Source: Anoxynatronum sp033549305
GTDB lineage: Bacteria > Bacillota > Clostridia > Peptostreptococcales > Tindalliaceae
NCBI GenBank assembly: GCA_033549305.1
Contig: JAWSUV010000016.1
Span: 1 to 32,581, forward strand
Reading direction: 5' to 3'
DNA: 32,581 nt
Under the pieces are notes generated by a model. That model did not search any database and was not told the origin of the DNA. It saw only the letters and a list, made by a program, of their open reading frames with translations. This document shows positions 1-8,907 of this stretch, piece after piece. Made by a program: the position numbers and the translations under genes. How positions within the stretch are numbered: position 1 is the first letter of the stretch; each line of letters opens with the position of its first letter.

Positions 1-2484
1 AGGCTTTTGCCACTGTCAGGGAAACTGCCTGGCGGGTACTTGGACTGAAACACTATCAAGTGCAGCTTTACGGAGGAATTGTGCTGCATCAGGGCCGAAT
101 TGCTGAAATGAAAACTGGTGAAGGTAAAACACTCATGGCTACACTGCCTGTTTACCTTAATGCGCTGGCAGGCAAAGGCGTTCATGTTGTAACTGTGAAT
201 GACTACCTGGCCCGCCGTGACTGCGAATGGATGGGTAAGATTTACGAGTTTCTGGGAATGACCACAGGTGTCAATGTTCATGGCCTGAAGCCGGAAGAGA
301 AAAAGCGTATATACAGCGCAGACATTACTTATGGAACCAATAATGAATTCGGGTTTGATTACCTGCGGGACAACATGGTGATCCGAAAGGAAAACATGGT
401 CCAGCGGGATCTGAACTATGTCATTGTCGATGAGGTGGACAGTATCCTGATCGACGAAGCCAGGACTCCATTGATCATTTCCGGGGAAGGCGAAAAATCC
501 ACCCAAATGTATGCGCTGGTGGATCATTTTGTCCGTACCCTGAAAAATGAAGAGCATTTTAATGTAGATGAAAAAGCCAATTCCGTGGCACTGACAGAAG
601 AAGGAGTAGAAGCGGCCGAAAAAGCATTTTACCGTGGAAAATCTTTCGGATCCAGAGAACATGGAGCTGTCTCATCATATCAATCAAGCCCTGAAAGCAA
701 ACAACCTGATGAAACGCGATAAGGATTATGTGGTGAAAGATGGTGAAGTCATCATTGTAGACGATTTTACCGGGCGTCTCATGTTCGGCCGACGGTATAG
801 TGACGGCCTGCACCAGGCTATCGAAGCCAAGGAAAAACTGGATGTTCGCCGGGAATCAAGAACGTTGGCCACGATCACCTTCCAAAATTATTTCCGCATG
901 TACCAGAAAATTGCGGGGATGACGGGAACAGCCAAAACGGAGGAAGAAGAATTCAAAGCCATATATGGCATGGATGTGGTGGAAATTCCCACAAACGAAC
1001 CGGTGATACGGGAAGACCATCCTGATGCCATTTATAAAAACGAGCCAGGAAAATACGCATCTGTGGTGGAAGAAATTATCGAAAAACATACCACAGGACA
1101 ACCGATACTGGTGGGAACCATTTCCATTGAACGATCAGAGCTTATTTCCCGGATGCTTCAGAAAAAGGGCACCAGGCACGAAGTGCTCAACGCCAAACAG
1201 CATGAAAGGGAAGCAGAAATTGTCGCCCAGGCTGGCCGAAAAGGTTCTGTCACGATTGCTACCAACATGGCTGGTCGTGGAACAGACATCCTTCTGGGAG
1301 GCAACCCGGAATTTTTAGCCAAGCGGGACATGAAAGCCAAAGGATATAGTGATGAGATCCTGGCAGCTGTCACTGCCCTTACTATCCCTGATGATCCTGA
1401 AATTCAGGCAGCAGCCCGCGAATATGAAAATCTCTATCAAAAATACAAACAGGAAACCGACCAGGAACATCAGGAAGTGGTTGCCGCTGGCGGCCTCCAT
1501 ATTATCGGTACGGAACGCCACGAATCGAGGCGTATTGATAACCAGCTGCGGGGGCGTGCCGGTCGCCAGGGAGATCCAGGTTCATCCCGATTTTTTATCT
1601 CCCTGGAAGATGACCTGATGCGCCTGTTTGGCGGCGAACGGATGCAGAGTATGGTTGAAAAACTGGGGCTGGAAGATGATATGGCCATTGAAGCCGGCAT
1701 GCTCTCCCGATCCATCGAAAACGCCCAAAAGAAAGTGGAAGGACGCAACTTCGGAATCCGGAAGCATGTGCTTCAGTATGATGATGTGATGAATAAGCAG
1801 CGGGAAGTGATTTACAAAGAACGGCGAAAAGTGTTGGATGGACAGGACATGCGGGACCAAATCCTCAGCATGGTGGAAGCCATCGTGGACACCAGTATCG
1901 AACTGTATACCGCAAACAGCGAGTATCCGGAAGAATGGGAATTGGAAGACCTGAACCGGCACCTGCAAACCCAGTTCGGCCTGGAAAAGTACTATGATGA
2001 CAGGGATATTGAATCTCTCACGAAGGAAAGTCTGCGGGAACAGATTTTGAATACCTGTATCGCCTATTATGAGAGTAAGGAGCAGGAGTTTGAAGCTGAG
2101 CGACTGAGGGAAATTGAACGGATCCTCATGCTTCGGGTGGTGGACAATAAATGGATGGACCACATTGATGCCATGGATCAGTTGAAGCAGGGGATTGGCC
2201 TCCGGGCCATTGGCCAGGAAGACCCGGTACGGGCTTACCAGATGGAAGGCTTCGACATGTTTCAGGAAATGATCCGTAACATACAGGAAGAAACGGTGAA
2301 AGTTTTATTTCATCTGCAAAAGGATGCGGTGGTTCAGCGAAAGCCCGTTGTGAAGGTGAATCCTGTTGGAAGTCCGGATGGCTTGCCATCGGGGCGGACC
2401 ATTATCAATAAGGACAAAGTTGGACGCAATGACCCGTGCCCCTGCGGCAGCGGGAAAAAATACAAAAAGTGCCATGGGGCTTAA
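1..2484 (+). CDS. secA: Preprotein translocase ATPase SecA, 5'-truncated by window edge and frameshifted
   Basis: SecA is the cytoplasmic motor ATPase that pushes unfolded preproteins through SecYEG. Reading from base 3 gives the family sequence just before the first nucleotide-binding fold, then Walker A (MKTGEGKT, about bases 108-131), DEVDSILIDEARTPLIISG (Walker B region), and after the frameshift DFTGRLM, GMTGTA, NMAGRGTDI and QLRGRAGRQGD of the second fold. The protein ends in a SEC-C zinc-binding tail (CPCGSGKKYKKCHG) before TAA at 2482. About 60 N-terminal residues lie upstream of the window. Bases 3-632 are read in one frame and 634-2481 in another; removing one C at 632/633 restores EKAFY-VENLSDPEN, the expected family sequence. 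The joined length (about 826 codons plus the missing start) is normal for SecA. As the gene is essential, a sequencing or assembly error is more likely than a true pseudogene. prfB follows, the usual Firmicutes order. Confidence 0.95.
630..634 (+). other. One-base frameshift within secA
   Basis: The sequence TTTTACCGTGG carries one base too many: frame 3 codes for SecA up to TAC (630-632), while the GTG at 634 opens the frame that codes for the rest. No slippery heptamer, stop codon or internal Shine-Dalgarno is seen here, so programmed shifting is not indicated. Confidence 0.85.
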
Positions 2485-2629
2485 CAGGCAGCAGTGTCAA
2501 AAAGACTTACGCGGTTACGTTTTCTGGAAAGCAGAAATGTCTGAGTGAGCTCATCGGCGGAGAGCGAGGGGCCGGAATAAACCTCATTGGTACGACCGTT
2601 TTAGATTCTGATGGAAAGAGGGTGGTGAC

Positions 2630-3737
2630 ATGCTGAATTTGGAAAACCTGCGCGCAGAAGTGCTGGGACTGAAGGATGAAATGATGGAAATGGGGGCTTC
2701 TCTTTGACGTTGCAGGCCTGAAGCAGCGCATAGAGGAAATGGAACTGATCATGGCAGAACAGGATTTCTGGGAGGATCCTGATGCGGCACAGGAAGTACT
2801 GAAAACCAGCAAAAGCCTTCAAAATCAGGTGGATGAATTTCAGGAACTGGAAGCGGCCCATGACGAATTAATGACCTTTCTGTATTTTCTGGAAGAAGGA
2901 GAAGGGGAATTCGAAAAGGAATTCATCAGGGGCTTGGAAGCCCTGAAAAAGCAGGTCGAAACCATTAAACTGAAAACGCTGCTGAGCGGGGAATACGACC
3001 ATTTGAACGCCATTGTCTCTATCCATGCGGGGACAGGAGGACTGGATGCGCAGGACTGGGCGGAAATGCTCTACCGCATGTACACCCGCTGGGCTGAATC
3101 CAGTGGCTATGGCATGGACATCTATGATTATCAGAATGATCCAGAAGCAGGGATCAAGAGCGTGACGTTCACCGTGAAGGGCGAAAATGCCTATGGATAT
3201 CTGAAAGCGGAAAAAGGGGTTCACCGACTGGTGCGCATCTCACCTTTTGATTCATCCGGCAAGCGCCACACTTCCTTCGCTTCTGTGGACGTCATGCCGG
3301 AACTGGATGACAGTGTTGATGTGGACATCCAGGTTTCCGATTTGCGCATTGACACCTACCGCTCCAGCGGTGCAGGGGGCCAGCACGTGAACAAAACTGA
3401 TTCTGCGGTTCGTATTACCCACATCCCCACAGGAATTGTCGTACAGTGCCAGAATCAGCGTTCACAGCATTCCAACAAAGAAACAGCGTTAAAAGTACTG
3501 AAAGGAAAATTGACAGAACTGAAAATCGAAGAAAACAAGGAAAAAATTGACGAACTCCAGGGAGATTACAGCCAGATTGCCTGGGGAAGCCAGATTCGGT
3601 CCTATGTTTTTCATCCCTACAATATGGTGAAAGACCACCGCACCAACGTGGAAGTCGGCAATGTGCATGGTGTGATGGATGGCGATCTGGACCCGTTCAT
3701 TTATGGATATCTTCGGGAACAGGCTCGAAATGGATAG
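2630..3737 (+). CDS. prfB: Peptide chain release factor 2 (programmed +1 frameshift)
   Basis: RF2 recognises UGA and UAA stop codons and triggers peptide release on the ribosome. ATG at 2630 follows an AGAGGGTGGTG ribosome binding site. The first 25 codons end at CTT-TGA (2702-2707); a +1 slip gives CTT-GAC and continues in the main frame to TAG at 3735, making 368 aa, the normal RF2 size. Visible signatures are the SPF anticodon-like tripeptide (VRISPFDSSG), which marks RF2 rather than RF1, and the GGQ catalytic loop (SSGAGGQHVNKT) with the following HIPTGIVVQCQNQRSQ. The gene lies 145 bp after secA and is followed by a strong terminator, so secA-prfB is probably one unit. Autoregulation through the frameshift is established for this family. 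Confidence 0.97.
2692..2708 (+). promoter_or_regulatory. prfB programmed +1 frameshift site
   Basis: A purine-rich Shine-Dalgarno-like GGGGG (2692-2696) precedes CTTTGAC (2702-2708). The in-frame TGA at codon 26 is the sensor: when RF2 is scarce the ribosome slips from CTT to TTT and reads GAC. The spacing from GGGGG to CTT is 5 nt, slightly longer than the 3 nt of the E. coli site. Confidence 0.93.
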
Positions 3738-3747
3738 AAAAAAATAG

Positions 3748-3775
3748 CCTGCAGCGATATATGCTGCAGGTTTTT
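3748..3775 (+). terminator. Rho-independent terminator after prfB
   Basis: A perfect 8-bp stem CCTGCAGC / GCTGCAGG with a 7-nt loop is followed directly by TTTTT. It ends the secA-prfB unit and lies 30 bp before tex. Confidence 0.9.
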
Positions 3776-3804
3776 GCCGAAAAAGCTTAAAAGGAGGAAA
3801 CCTC

Positions 3805-5982
3805 ATGGATCTGGTCAGCTTGCTGGCAGGTGAATTCCACTTGAAAGCGGTGCAGGTGGAAAAAACCTTAGCCCTGTTGGATGAGGGGAACACGATTCCC
3901 TTTATTGCCCGGTACCGAAAAGAAATGACTGGGGGCCTCAGTGACGAAGTACTCCGGGATCTGCACCAGCGAATCACTTATTTGCAGAACCTCAGCCAAC
4001 GAAGGGAGGAAGTGCTTCGCCACATCACCCTTCTGGAAGAAATCACACCGGAGATTATGGATAAGTTGGAGAAAGCTGCCACCCTGACTGAAATCGAGGA
4101 CATCTACCGGCCGTTCCGGCCGAAACGCCGAACACGTGCCACCGTAGCCCGGGAAAAAGGCCTGGAGATGCTGGCGGCCTGGCTGACAGCGGCTGATAAC
4201 CCTGTTAACGACCCGATGACTGAAGCTGCCAATTACGTGAATCCAGAAAAAGAAGTCAACACACCTGCTGATGCCCTGCAGGGGGCTATGGACATCGTAG
4301 CGGAGGATATTTCCGACGATGGTGACTTGCGAAAGAAATTACGCCGCCTTATGTGGCAACAGGGACATCTGTCTGCGAAAGCCAAGAATCCAGGGACGGA
4401 ATCAGTGTATGAAATGTACTATGATCACACTGAGCCGGTCCGGAAAATTCCGGATCATCGGGTGTTGGCTGTTAACCGGGGAGAAAAAGAAGAGTTTTTG
4501 AGAGTGACGCTACAGATGCCGGATGCCAGTGTTATTGCCCAGATTGAAAAGGAGCTGCTTCACACAGGGGGAGATTCCCGAAACGAAACCCTTCGCATCA
4601 TTGCTGGTGATGCCTGGAAGAGGCTGTTGCAGCCCTCCCTGGAACGGGAAGTCCGAAATGAATTAACTGAGCGGGCAGAAACTGCAGCGATTGTACTCTT
4701 CGGGAAAAATCTTATGGGGTTGCTGATGCAGCCGCCGGTTGCAGGACAGCGGGTACTGGGAATTGACCCGGCTTACCGGACCGGATGCAAACTGGCAGTA
4801 GTGGATGAAACAGGCAAACTGTTGGATTATGACACCATATACCCTGTACCGCCCCAGTATGAACTGGTTAAATCTGCCGATACCGTGAAAAAAATGGTGA
4901 AGGATCATCATGTTACTGTCATTGCAATTGGTAACGGCACTGGCTCCAGAGAAACGGAACAATTTATTGCTTCCCTCATTCCGGACTTTCCGCACCCTGC
5001 GGCTTTTGTCATTGTCAGCGAAGCAGGCGCTTCCGTGTACTCGGCTTCAAAGCTGGCCACCAAAGAATTTCCAGACGTGGATGTGTCCATCAGAGGGGCG
5101 GTTTCTATTGCCCGCCGTCTCCAGGACCCGCTGGCAGAATTGGTGAAGATAGATCCAAAAGCCATCGGTGTTGGCCAGTACCAGCATGACGTGAATCAGA
5201 GACAGCTGGAAGAGCGTCTCATTGGCGTGGTGGAAGACTGTGTCAACCGGGTAGGGGTCGATGTGAACACCGCGTCACCTTCACTCCTCCAATATGTGGC
5301 TGGGATCAGTAAGTCCGTGGCAGAGAACATTGTCACTCACCGAAATGAAATCGGGCATTACACCAACCGCAAACAACTCCTGCAGGTGCCCCGTCTGGGG
5401 CCGGCGGCGTATACCCAGTGTGCCGGTTTCCTGCGAATCCGCGAGGGTGAAAACCCACTGGACAATACCGGAGTTCATCCGGAATCCTATGTAGCCGCAC
5501 AGTCCCTGCTGACAAAGACCGGACTATCCATGAATGATCTGATGGCTGACCATCAGGATTTATTGGACGATAAATTCAGCACACTTTCGCTGGAACGCAT
5601 GGCGACGGAGTTGGCGATCGGCCTGCCTACCCTCCTGGACATGATTGCCGAATTAAAGAAGCCGGGGCGTGATCCCAGAGAAGAACTGCCTAAACCTGTC
5701 TTTCGCACAGATGTGATGAAAATGGAGGACCTGGAGCCGGACATGGAACTTACCGGTACTGTCCGAAACGTTATTGATTTTGGTGCTTTTATAGACATAG
5801 GCGTGAAACAGGATGGATTAGTCCATATTTCAGAGCTCAGGGAAGGATACGTCAAACATCCTCTTGATGTGGTTTCGGTTGGGGATGTGGTCACCGTCCA
5901 TGTCCTGAGCGTGGATGTGAAACGACAACGGATTGCCCTGACGATGAAAAAACCCAGGAAGCCTGCCACCACCAGCGTCTAA
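3805..5982 (+). CDS. tex: Tex family RNA-binding transcription accessory protein
   Basis: Tex is a cytoplasmic nucleic-acid-binding protein related to the core of eukaryotic Spt6; its exact role in bacteria is unsettled, with links to transcription and RNA handling. The 725-aa product has the usual length and domain order. An N-terminal helical Tex region contains IPFIARYRKEMTGGL (near residue 31). A YqgF/RNase-H-like fold starts at VLGIDPAYRTGCKLAVVD (near 316). A helix-hairpin-helix region follows (VGVDVNTASPSLLQYVAGI and LLQVPRLGPAAY). The C-terminal S1 domain (GTVRNVIDFGAFIDIGVKQD, near 650) ends in a basic tail. ATG at 3805 has an AAGGAGG site 7 nt upstream. The gene appears monocistronic between two terminator or riboswitch regions. 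Confidence 0.95.
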   Translation: MDLVSLLAGEFHLKAVQVEKTLALLDEGNTIPFIARYRKEMTGGLSDEVLRDLHQRITYLQNLSQRREEVLRHITLLEEITPEIMDKLEKAATLTEIEDIYRPFRPKRRTRATVAREKGLEMLAAWLTAADNPVNDPMTEAANYVNPEKEVNTPADALQGAMDIVAEDISDDGDLRKKLRRLMWQQGHLSAKAKNPGTESVYEMYYDHTEPVRKIPDHRVLAVNRGEKEEFLRVTLQMPDASVIAQIEKELLHTGGDSRNETLRIIAGDAWKRLLQPSLEREVRNELTERAETAAIVLFGKNLMGLLMQPPVAGQRVLGIDPAYRTGCKLAVVDETGKLLDYDTIYPVPPQYELVKSADTVKKMVKDHHVTVIAIGNGTGSRETEQFIASLIPDFPHPAAFVIVSEAGASVYSASKLATKEFPDVDVSIRGAVSIARRLQDPLAELVKIDPKAIGVGQYQHDVNQRQLEERLIGVVEDCVNRVGVDVNTASPSLLQYVAGISKSVAENIVTHRNEIGHYTNRKQLLQVPRLGPAAYTQCAGFLRIREGENPLDNTGVHPESYVAAQSLLTKTGLSMNDLMADHQDLLDDKFSTLSLERMATELAIGLPTLLDMIAELKKPGRDPREELPKPVFRTDVMKMEDLEPDMELTGTVRNVIDFGAFIDIGVKQDGLVHISELREGYVKHPLDVVSVGDVVTVHVLSVDVKRQRIALTMKKPRKPATTSV

Positions 5983-6075
5983 ACTGCCATAGCCACGAGA
6001 TGGATTTCCTCTCCCTTAATCGAGAGTGGCATCACGCCTCCTGGATGAACGCATCCAGAGAGGATGATATAACAC

Positions 6076-6104
6076 TTGCATCATATCGACAATTGTCTTA
6101 TAAT
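6076..6104 (+). promoter_or_regulatory. Sigma-A promoter of ribU
   Basis: TTGCAT (6076-6081), a 17-nt spacer and a perfect TATAAT (6099-6104) lie directly upstream of the FMN riboswitch, placing the start of transcription near 6111. Confidence 0.8.
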
Positions 6105-6137
6105 GATGCTGTAGACGGATTTCTCGTCATCATAGTA

Positions 6138-6249
6138 GTCTTCAGGGCAGGGTGTGATTCCCGACCGGCGGTCATAGTCCGCGAGTCGTTTTTGCGATTG
6201 AACTGGTGAAAATCCGGTACCGACAGTAAAGTCTGGATGGGAGAAGATG
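6138..6249 (+). ncRNA. FMN riboswitch (RFN element)
   Basis: The conserved RFN blocks are present in order: CTTCAGGGCAGGGTG, ATTCCCGACCGGCGGT, AGTCCGCGAG, ACTGGTGAAAATCCGGTACCGACAG, and AAAGTCTGGATGGGAGAAGA. The outer helix pairs TCTTC with GAAGA. FMN binding is expected to favour the downstream terminator and switch off riboflavin uptake. Confidence 0.96.
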
Positions 6250-6278
6250 AACCCTTTATTGTTGATCTTGTCATGCAT

Positions 6279-6307
6279 CGGCGCCTGAATTCCTGGGTGC
6301 CGTTTTT
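6279..6307 (+). terminator. Riboswitch expression-platform terminator
   Basis: A 7-bp stem CGGCGCC / GGTGCCG (one G-U pair) is followed by TTTTT, 29 bp after the aptamer and 23 bp before the ribU start. This fits transcriptional control by the FMN aptamer. Confidence 0.82.
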
Positions 6308-6330
6308 GCTTTAATACAGGAGGGAATATC

Positions 6331-6945
6331 ATGGAAAAAACGGAAAAAGCAACAGGGGTCACACGCAGCAAATTAACCACCCGCCAAATGACAAAAATTT
6401 CTGCTTTGTCTGTAATGGCTTATGTTTTAATGTTTCTGGAGTTTGGACTCCCTCTTTTTCCCGGATTTTTAAAAGTTGATTTCAGTGATTTGCCTGCCCT
6501 TGTCGGAGCGTTCGCTATGGGCCCGATTGCGGGTATTTTAATCCAGCTGGTAAAAAACCTGATTCATTTTATTACGAAAAGCTGGTCAGGTGGTGTGGGC
6601 GAACTGGCCAACTTCATCATAGGTGTGTTTTACGTGGTGCCGGCTGCCCTGATTTATCATTACAAAAAGGATCAGAAACATGCGGTGATTGGTATGTTGG
6701 TGGGTACTTTGTGCATGGTGCTGCTGGGATCCTTTGCCAATTACTATGTGTTGATTCCCATGTATTCCCAATTTATGCCCCTTGAAGCCATCATTAATAT
6801 GGGATCCGTGGTGAATCCCCGCATTGTGGATGTGCGAACACTCGTGATTTATGGAATTGCCCCATTTAACCTGTTTAAAGGGCTTATGATCGCTGGCATC
6901 ACACTGCTGATTTACAAACGCATTTCCCCTCTGCTGAAGGGATAG
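6331..6945 (+). CDS. ribU: Riboflavin ECF-transporter S component RibU
   Basis: RibU is the membrane substrate-binding subunit that captures riboflavin and works with the shared EcfA/EcfA'/EcfT energising module, which is not in this window. The 204-aa protein has about five to six hydrophobic segments. It carries the family landmarks FLKVDFSDLPALVGAFAMGP (after the first membrane helix), the VKNLIHF segment and NYYVLIPMY. A charged N-terminal tail of about 20 residues precedes the first helix. ATG at 6331 follows AGGAGGG. The upstream FMN riboswitch independently supports the flavin substrate. Confidence 0.95.
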   Translation: MEKTEKATGVTRSKLTTRQMTKISALSVMAYVLMFLEFGLPLFPGFLKVDFSDLPALVGAFAMGPIAGILIQLVKNLIHFITKSWSGGVGELANFIIGVFYVVPAALIYHYKKDQKHAVIGMLVGTLCMVLLGSFANYYVLIPMYSQFMPLEAIINMGSVVNPRIVDVRTLVIYGIAPFNLFKGLMIAGITLLIYKRISPLLKG

Positions 6946-6947
6946 TC

Positions 6948-6975
6948 TTGAAGTATTCGTTCATTGTGCTATACT
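6948..6975 (+). promoter_or_regulatory. Probable sigma-A promoter of the tsaE operon
   Basis: TTGAAG (6948-6953), a 16-nt spacer and TATACT (6970-6975) start just after the ribU stop codon and face tsaE. The element sits upstream of a strong hairpin in the tsaE leader. Confidence 0.5.
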
Positions 6976-7001
6976 GAATGAGTCAATAAAGCCATCTAAT
7001 C

Positions 7002-7034
7002 AGGGCTTCCGCGGTACTTAAACCGGGAAGCCCT
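7002..7034 (+). terminator. Strong hairpin between ribU and tsaE (terminator or leader structure)
   Basis: AGGGCTTCC pairs with GGAAGCCCT, and CGGT/ACCG extends the stem inside with one bulged G. The nearest T-run (7043-7047) begins 8 nt after the stem, so it is a poor classical terminator. It may end ribU readthrough or act as a leader structure for tsaE. Confidence 0.4.
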
Positions 7035-7087
7035 CAAATTGGTTTTTGTAAAACGCGAACTGTTTATTAAAGGAGAAATCGAACTGC

Positions 7088-7546
7088 ATGATGTGTCGTC
7101 AAGTTGTGAATCAGAGCCAGACGGAAGCCATTGCCACGAAACTGGCAGCCTTTCTGAAACCAGGGGACGTGATCTGTCTTTCCGGCGATCTTGGTGCCGG
7201 AAAAACCACTTTTACCAAGGCGCTTGGAAAAGCGCTGGGTGTTTCCGAATCCATTACAAGCCCCACTTTCAATATCATCCAGGAATATATGGGTGATATG
7301 CCGTTGTACCATTTTGATGTGTATCGTATGATAAAACCCAGTGAATTCAGGGATCTGGGTGCAGAGGAATACTTATACGGAACGGGCGTTTGCGTGATAG
7401 AATGGGCCAACATGGTTCGGGAATACCTGCCGGAGCGTCATCTGTGGATTGAAATTAAATGGTTGGATGCCAACCGGCGTGTAATCTGCATGACGTCATC
7501 GGAATCATTTGACAGCAGTATCTTAAAGGAGCTGGGAATGACGTGA
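7088..7546 (+). CDS. tsaE: tRNA N6-threonylcarbamoyladenosine synthesis ATPase TsaE
   Basis: TsaE is the P-loop ATPase of the TsaB-TsaD-TsaE complex that makes t6A at position 37 of ANN-decoding tRNAs. The 152-aa protein has the Walker A motif GDLGAGKT (residues 33-40), the following SPTFNIIQEY and the HFDVYR strand that is diagnostic of the family. An AGGAG site (7071-7075) lies 12 nt before ATG 7088; the next ATG, three bases on, is an equally possible start. The stop overlaps the GTG of tsaB by 4 nt, so the two are translationally coupled. Confidence 0.95.
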   Translation: MMCRQVVNQSQTEAIATKLAAFLKPGDVICLSGDLGAGKTTFTKALGKALGVSESITSPTFNIIQEYMGDMPLYHFDVYRMIKPSEFRDLGAEEYLYGTGVCVIEWANMVREYLPERHLWIEIKWLDANRRVICMTSSESFDSSILKELGMT

Positions 7547-8268
7547 AAATTCTCGCTGTGGAAAGCACTTCCATGGCTGCGGGAGCAGCCCTTATTCAAG
7601 AGGACAGGCTGATCGGTGAAATCAGAACCAACCATAAAAAGAACCATTCAGAGCAGTTGCTGCCAATGGTGGACCAGCTGCTGCAGCTATGCGATATCTC
7701 GTTGTCAGCCATCGATGCCTTTGCGGTCTCGCTGGGTCCCGGATCTTTTACCGGGATCAGAATTGGGGTGGCCACAGTAAAAGGGTTGGCGCAGGCGCTG
7801 AATAAACCGGTCATTGGCGTCAATACACTAGAAGCTTTAGCCTGGCAGGCAGCAGCCTTTAATGGCTGGGTGATACCGATAATGGATGCGCAGCGAAATC
7901 TGGTTTATACTGCTTCTTATTCTTTCGAAGTGGATCAGGCTGCCACCATTATAGAACCTGACGTTCTGCACATCCAGGAACTGATGGCCGTTTTGAACGA
8001 GACAAAAGGAGCGCTTTATTTACTGGGAGATGCGCTTCCGCTTCACCGGGAGCGGTTGAAAAAGGGTCTGGGTGATCGGGTTCATTTTGCCCTCCCCATT
8101 CATGCCATGCCCTCAGCCTCAGCGCTGGCACAATGCGCTCTTAAGAAAGCTCTGGCCGGGGAAGGTGTTCCTGCAGCTCAGATTCAGCCGGTGTATCTTC
8201 GCACTTCCCAGGCAGAAAAGGTTTATCAACAGCAGCAGTTGCTTCAGAAAACGAGGAATACCCCATGA
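7543..8268 (+). CDS. tsaB: t6A synthesis protein TsaB
   Basis: TsaB is the inactive kinase-fold paralogue of TsaD and scaffolds the t6A complex. The 241-aa product opens with KILAVESTSMAAGAALI and carries KNHSEQLLPMVDQLL and VSLGPGSFTGIRIGVATVKGL, all typical TsaB segments. The GTG start at 7543 overlaps the tsaE stop, and the ATGA overlap at its end couples it to rimI. Length and gene order are normal for Firmicutes. Confidence 0.95.
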   Translation: MKILAVESTSMAAGAALIQEDRLIGEIRTNHKKNHSEQLLPMVDQLLQLCDISLSAIDAFAVSLGPGSFTGIRIGVATVKGLAQALNKPVIGVNTLEALAWQAAAFNGWVIPIMDAQRNLVYTASYSFEVDQAATIIEPDVLHIQELMAVLNETKGALYLLGDALPLHRERLKKGLGDRVHFALPIHAMPSASALAQCALKKALAGEGVPAAQIQPVYLRTSQAEKVYQQQQLLQKTRNTP

Positions 8269-8753
8269 TACCGCAAAAAGAATGCGTGATTCGTGCGATG
8301 ACAGTGGCAGATATTCCGGCTGTCATTGACATTGAGAGACGGTCTTTCACAACCCCGTGGACGCTCCACGCTTTTCGCATGGAGATGAAAAACCAGCTGG
8401 CAGTCTACCGGGTAGCGGAGACGGATGGCATAATATCAGCTTACGGCGGTATGTGGCTGATTCTGGATGAAGCCCATGTGACGAACGTGGCGGTGCATCC
8501 TGACTATCGCGGCCGGCACTTGGGCCGGAGGATCATGGAAGCACTCATGGAGGAAGCCCTCCGGCGAAATCTGCTGCGGATGACTCTGGAAGTGCGCAAA
8601 CAGAATGAGCCGGCTATCGCCCTCTATAAAAAACTGGGGTTTCTGATGGCGGGGATCCGCCCAGGTTATTATCAGGATACGGGCGAGGATGCCCTGATCA
8701 TGTGGGTAGAATTAACGGCGAAGGATGAAAAACCGGGGACGGAGGAACAGTGA
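8265..8753 (+). CDS. rimI: Ribosomal protein S18 alanine N-acetyltransferase RimI
   Basis: This is a GNAT-fold acetyltransferase that uses acetyl-CoA; RimI modifies the N-terminal alanine of ribosomal protein S18. The 162-aa sequence has the substrate-side RRSFTTPWTLHAF, the acetyl-CoA loop VHPDYRGRHLGRRIM and the C-terminal NEPAIALYKKLGF. Its ATG at 8265 overlaps the tsaB TGA (ATGA), a conserved arrangement in t6A operons. Substrate assignment rests on family and context. Confidence 0.92.
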   Translation: MIPQKECVIRAMTVADIPAVIDIERRSFTTPWTLHAFRMEMKNQLAVYRVAETDGIISAYGGMWLILDEAHVTNVAVHPDYRGRHLGRRIMEALMEEALRRNLLRMTLEVRKQNEPAIALYKKLGFLMAGIRPGYYQDTGEDALIMWVELTAKDEKPGTEEQ

Positions 8754-8857
8754 CAGACAACAAGGGTCATTGGCACCTGCTGTCCTTCTGTATTAGGACA
8801 TGGAATTCATTCAATCTTCTGTATAAAAACAAAAATAATTGTCGTTCTTCAGACATT

Positions 8858-8886
8858 TTGACAAGATAAACGTCGTATTGAATAGT
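8858..8886 (+). promoter_or_regulatory. Possible promoter of the ECF sigma operon
   Basis: A perfect TTGACA (8858-8863) is followed after 17 nt by AATAGT (8881-8886, 4 of 6 matches to the -10 consensus). Transcription would start only about 15 nt before the GTG at 8908, so the call is weak. The 154-bp gap between rimI and the sigma gene holds nothing else recognised. Confidence 0.3.
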
Positions 8887-8907
8887 GCAAGAGTTGAGGT
8901 GGTTTAG

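Noticed and set aside
1582..2163. 193-codon open frame on the minus strand
   Set aside because: It lies antisense within conserved secA sequence, has no ribosome binding site and a composition typical of a shadow frame.
2630..2707. Short frame ending in TGA before prfB, looking like a truncated gene
   Set aside because: The CTTTGAC context and a purine-rich upstream element identify the known prfB programmed +1 frameshift, not a mutation.
6041..6058. Hairpin CTGGATG-AACG-CATCCAG after tex as a terminator
   Set aside because: No T-run follows; it may be a weak end signal but cannot be supported.
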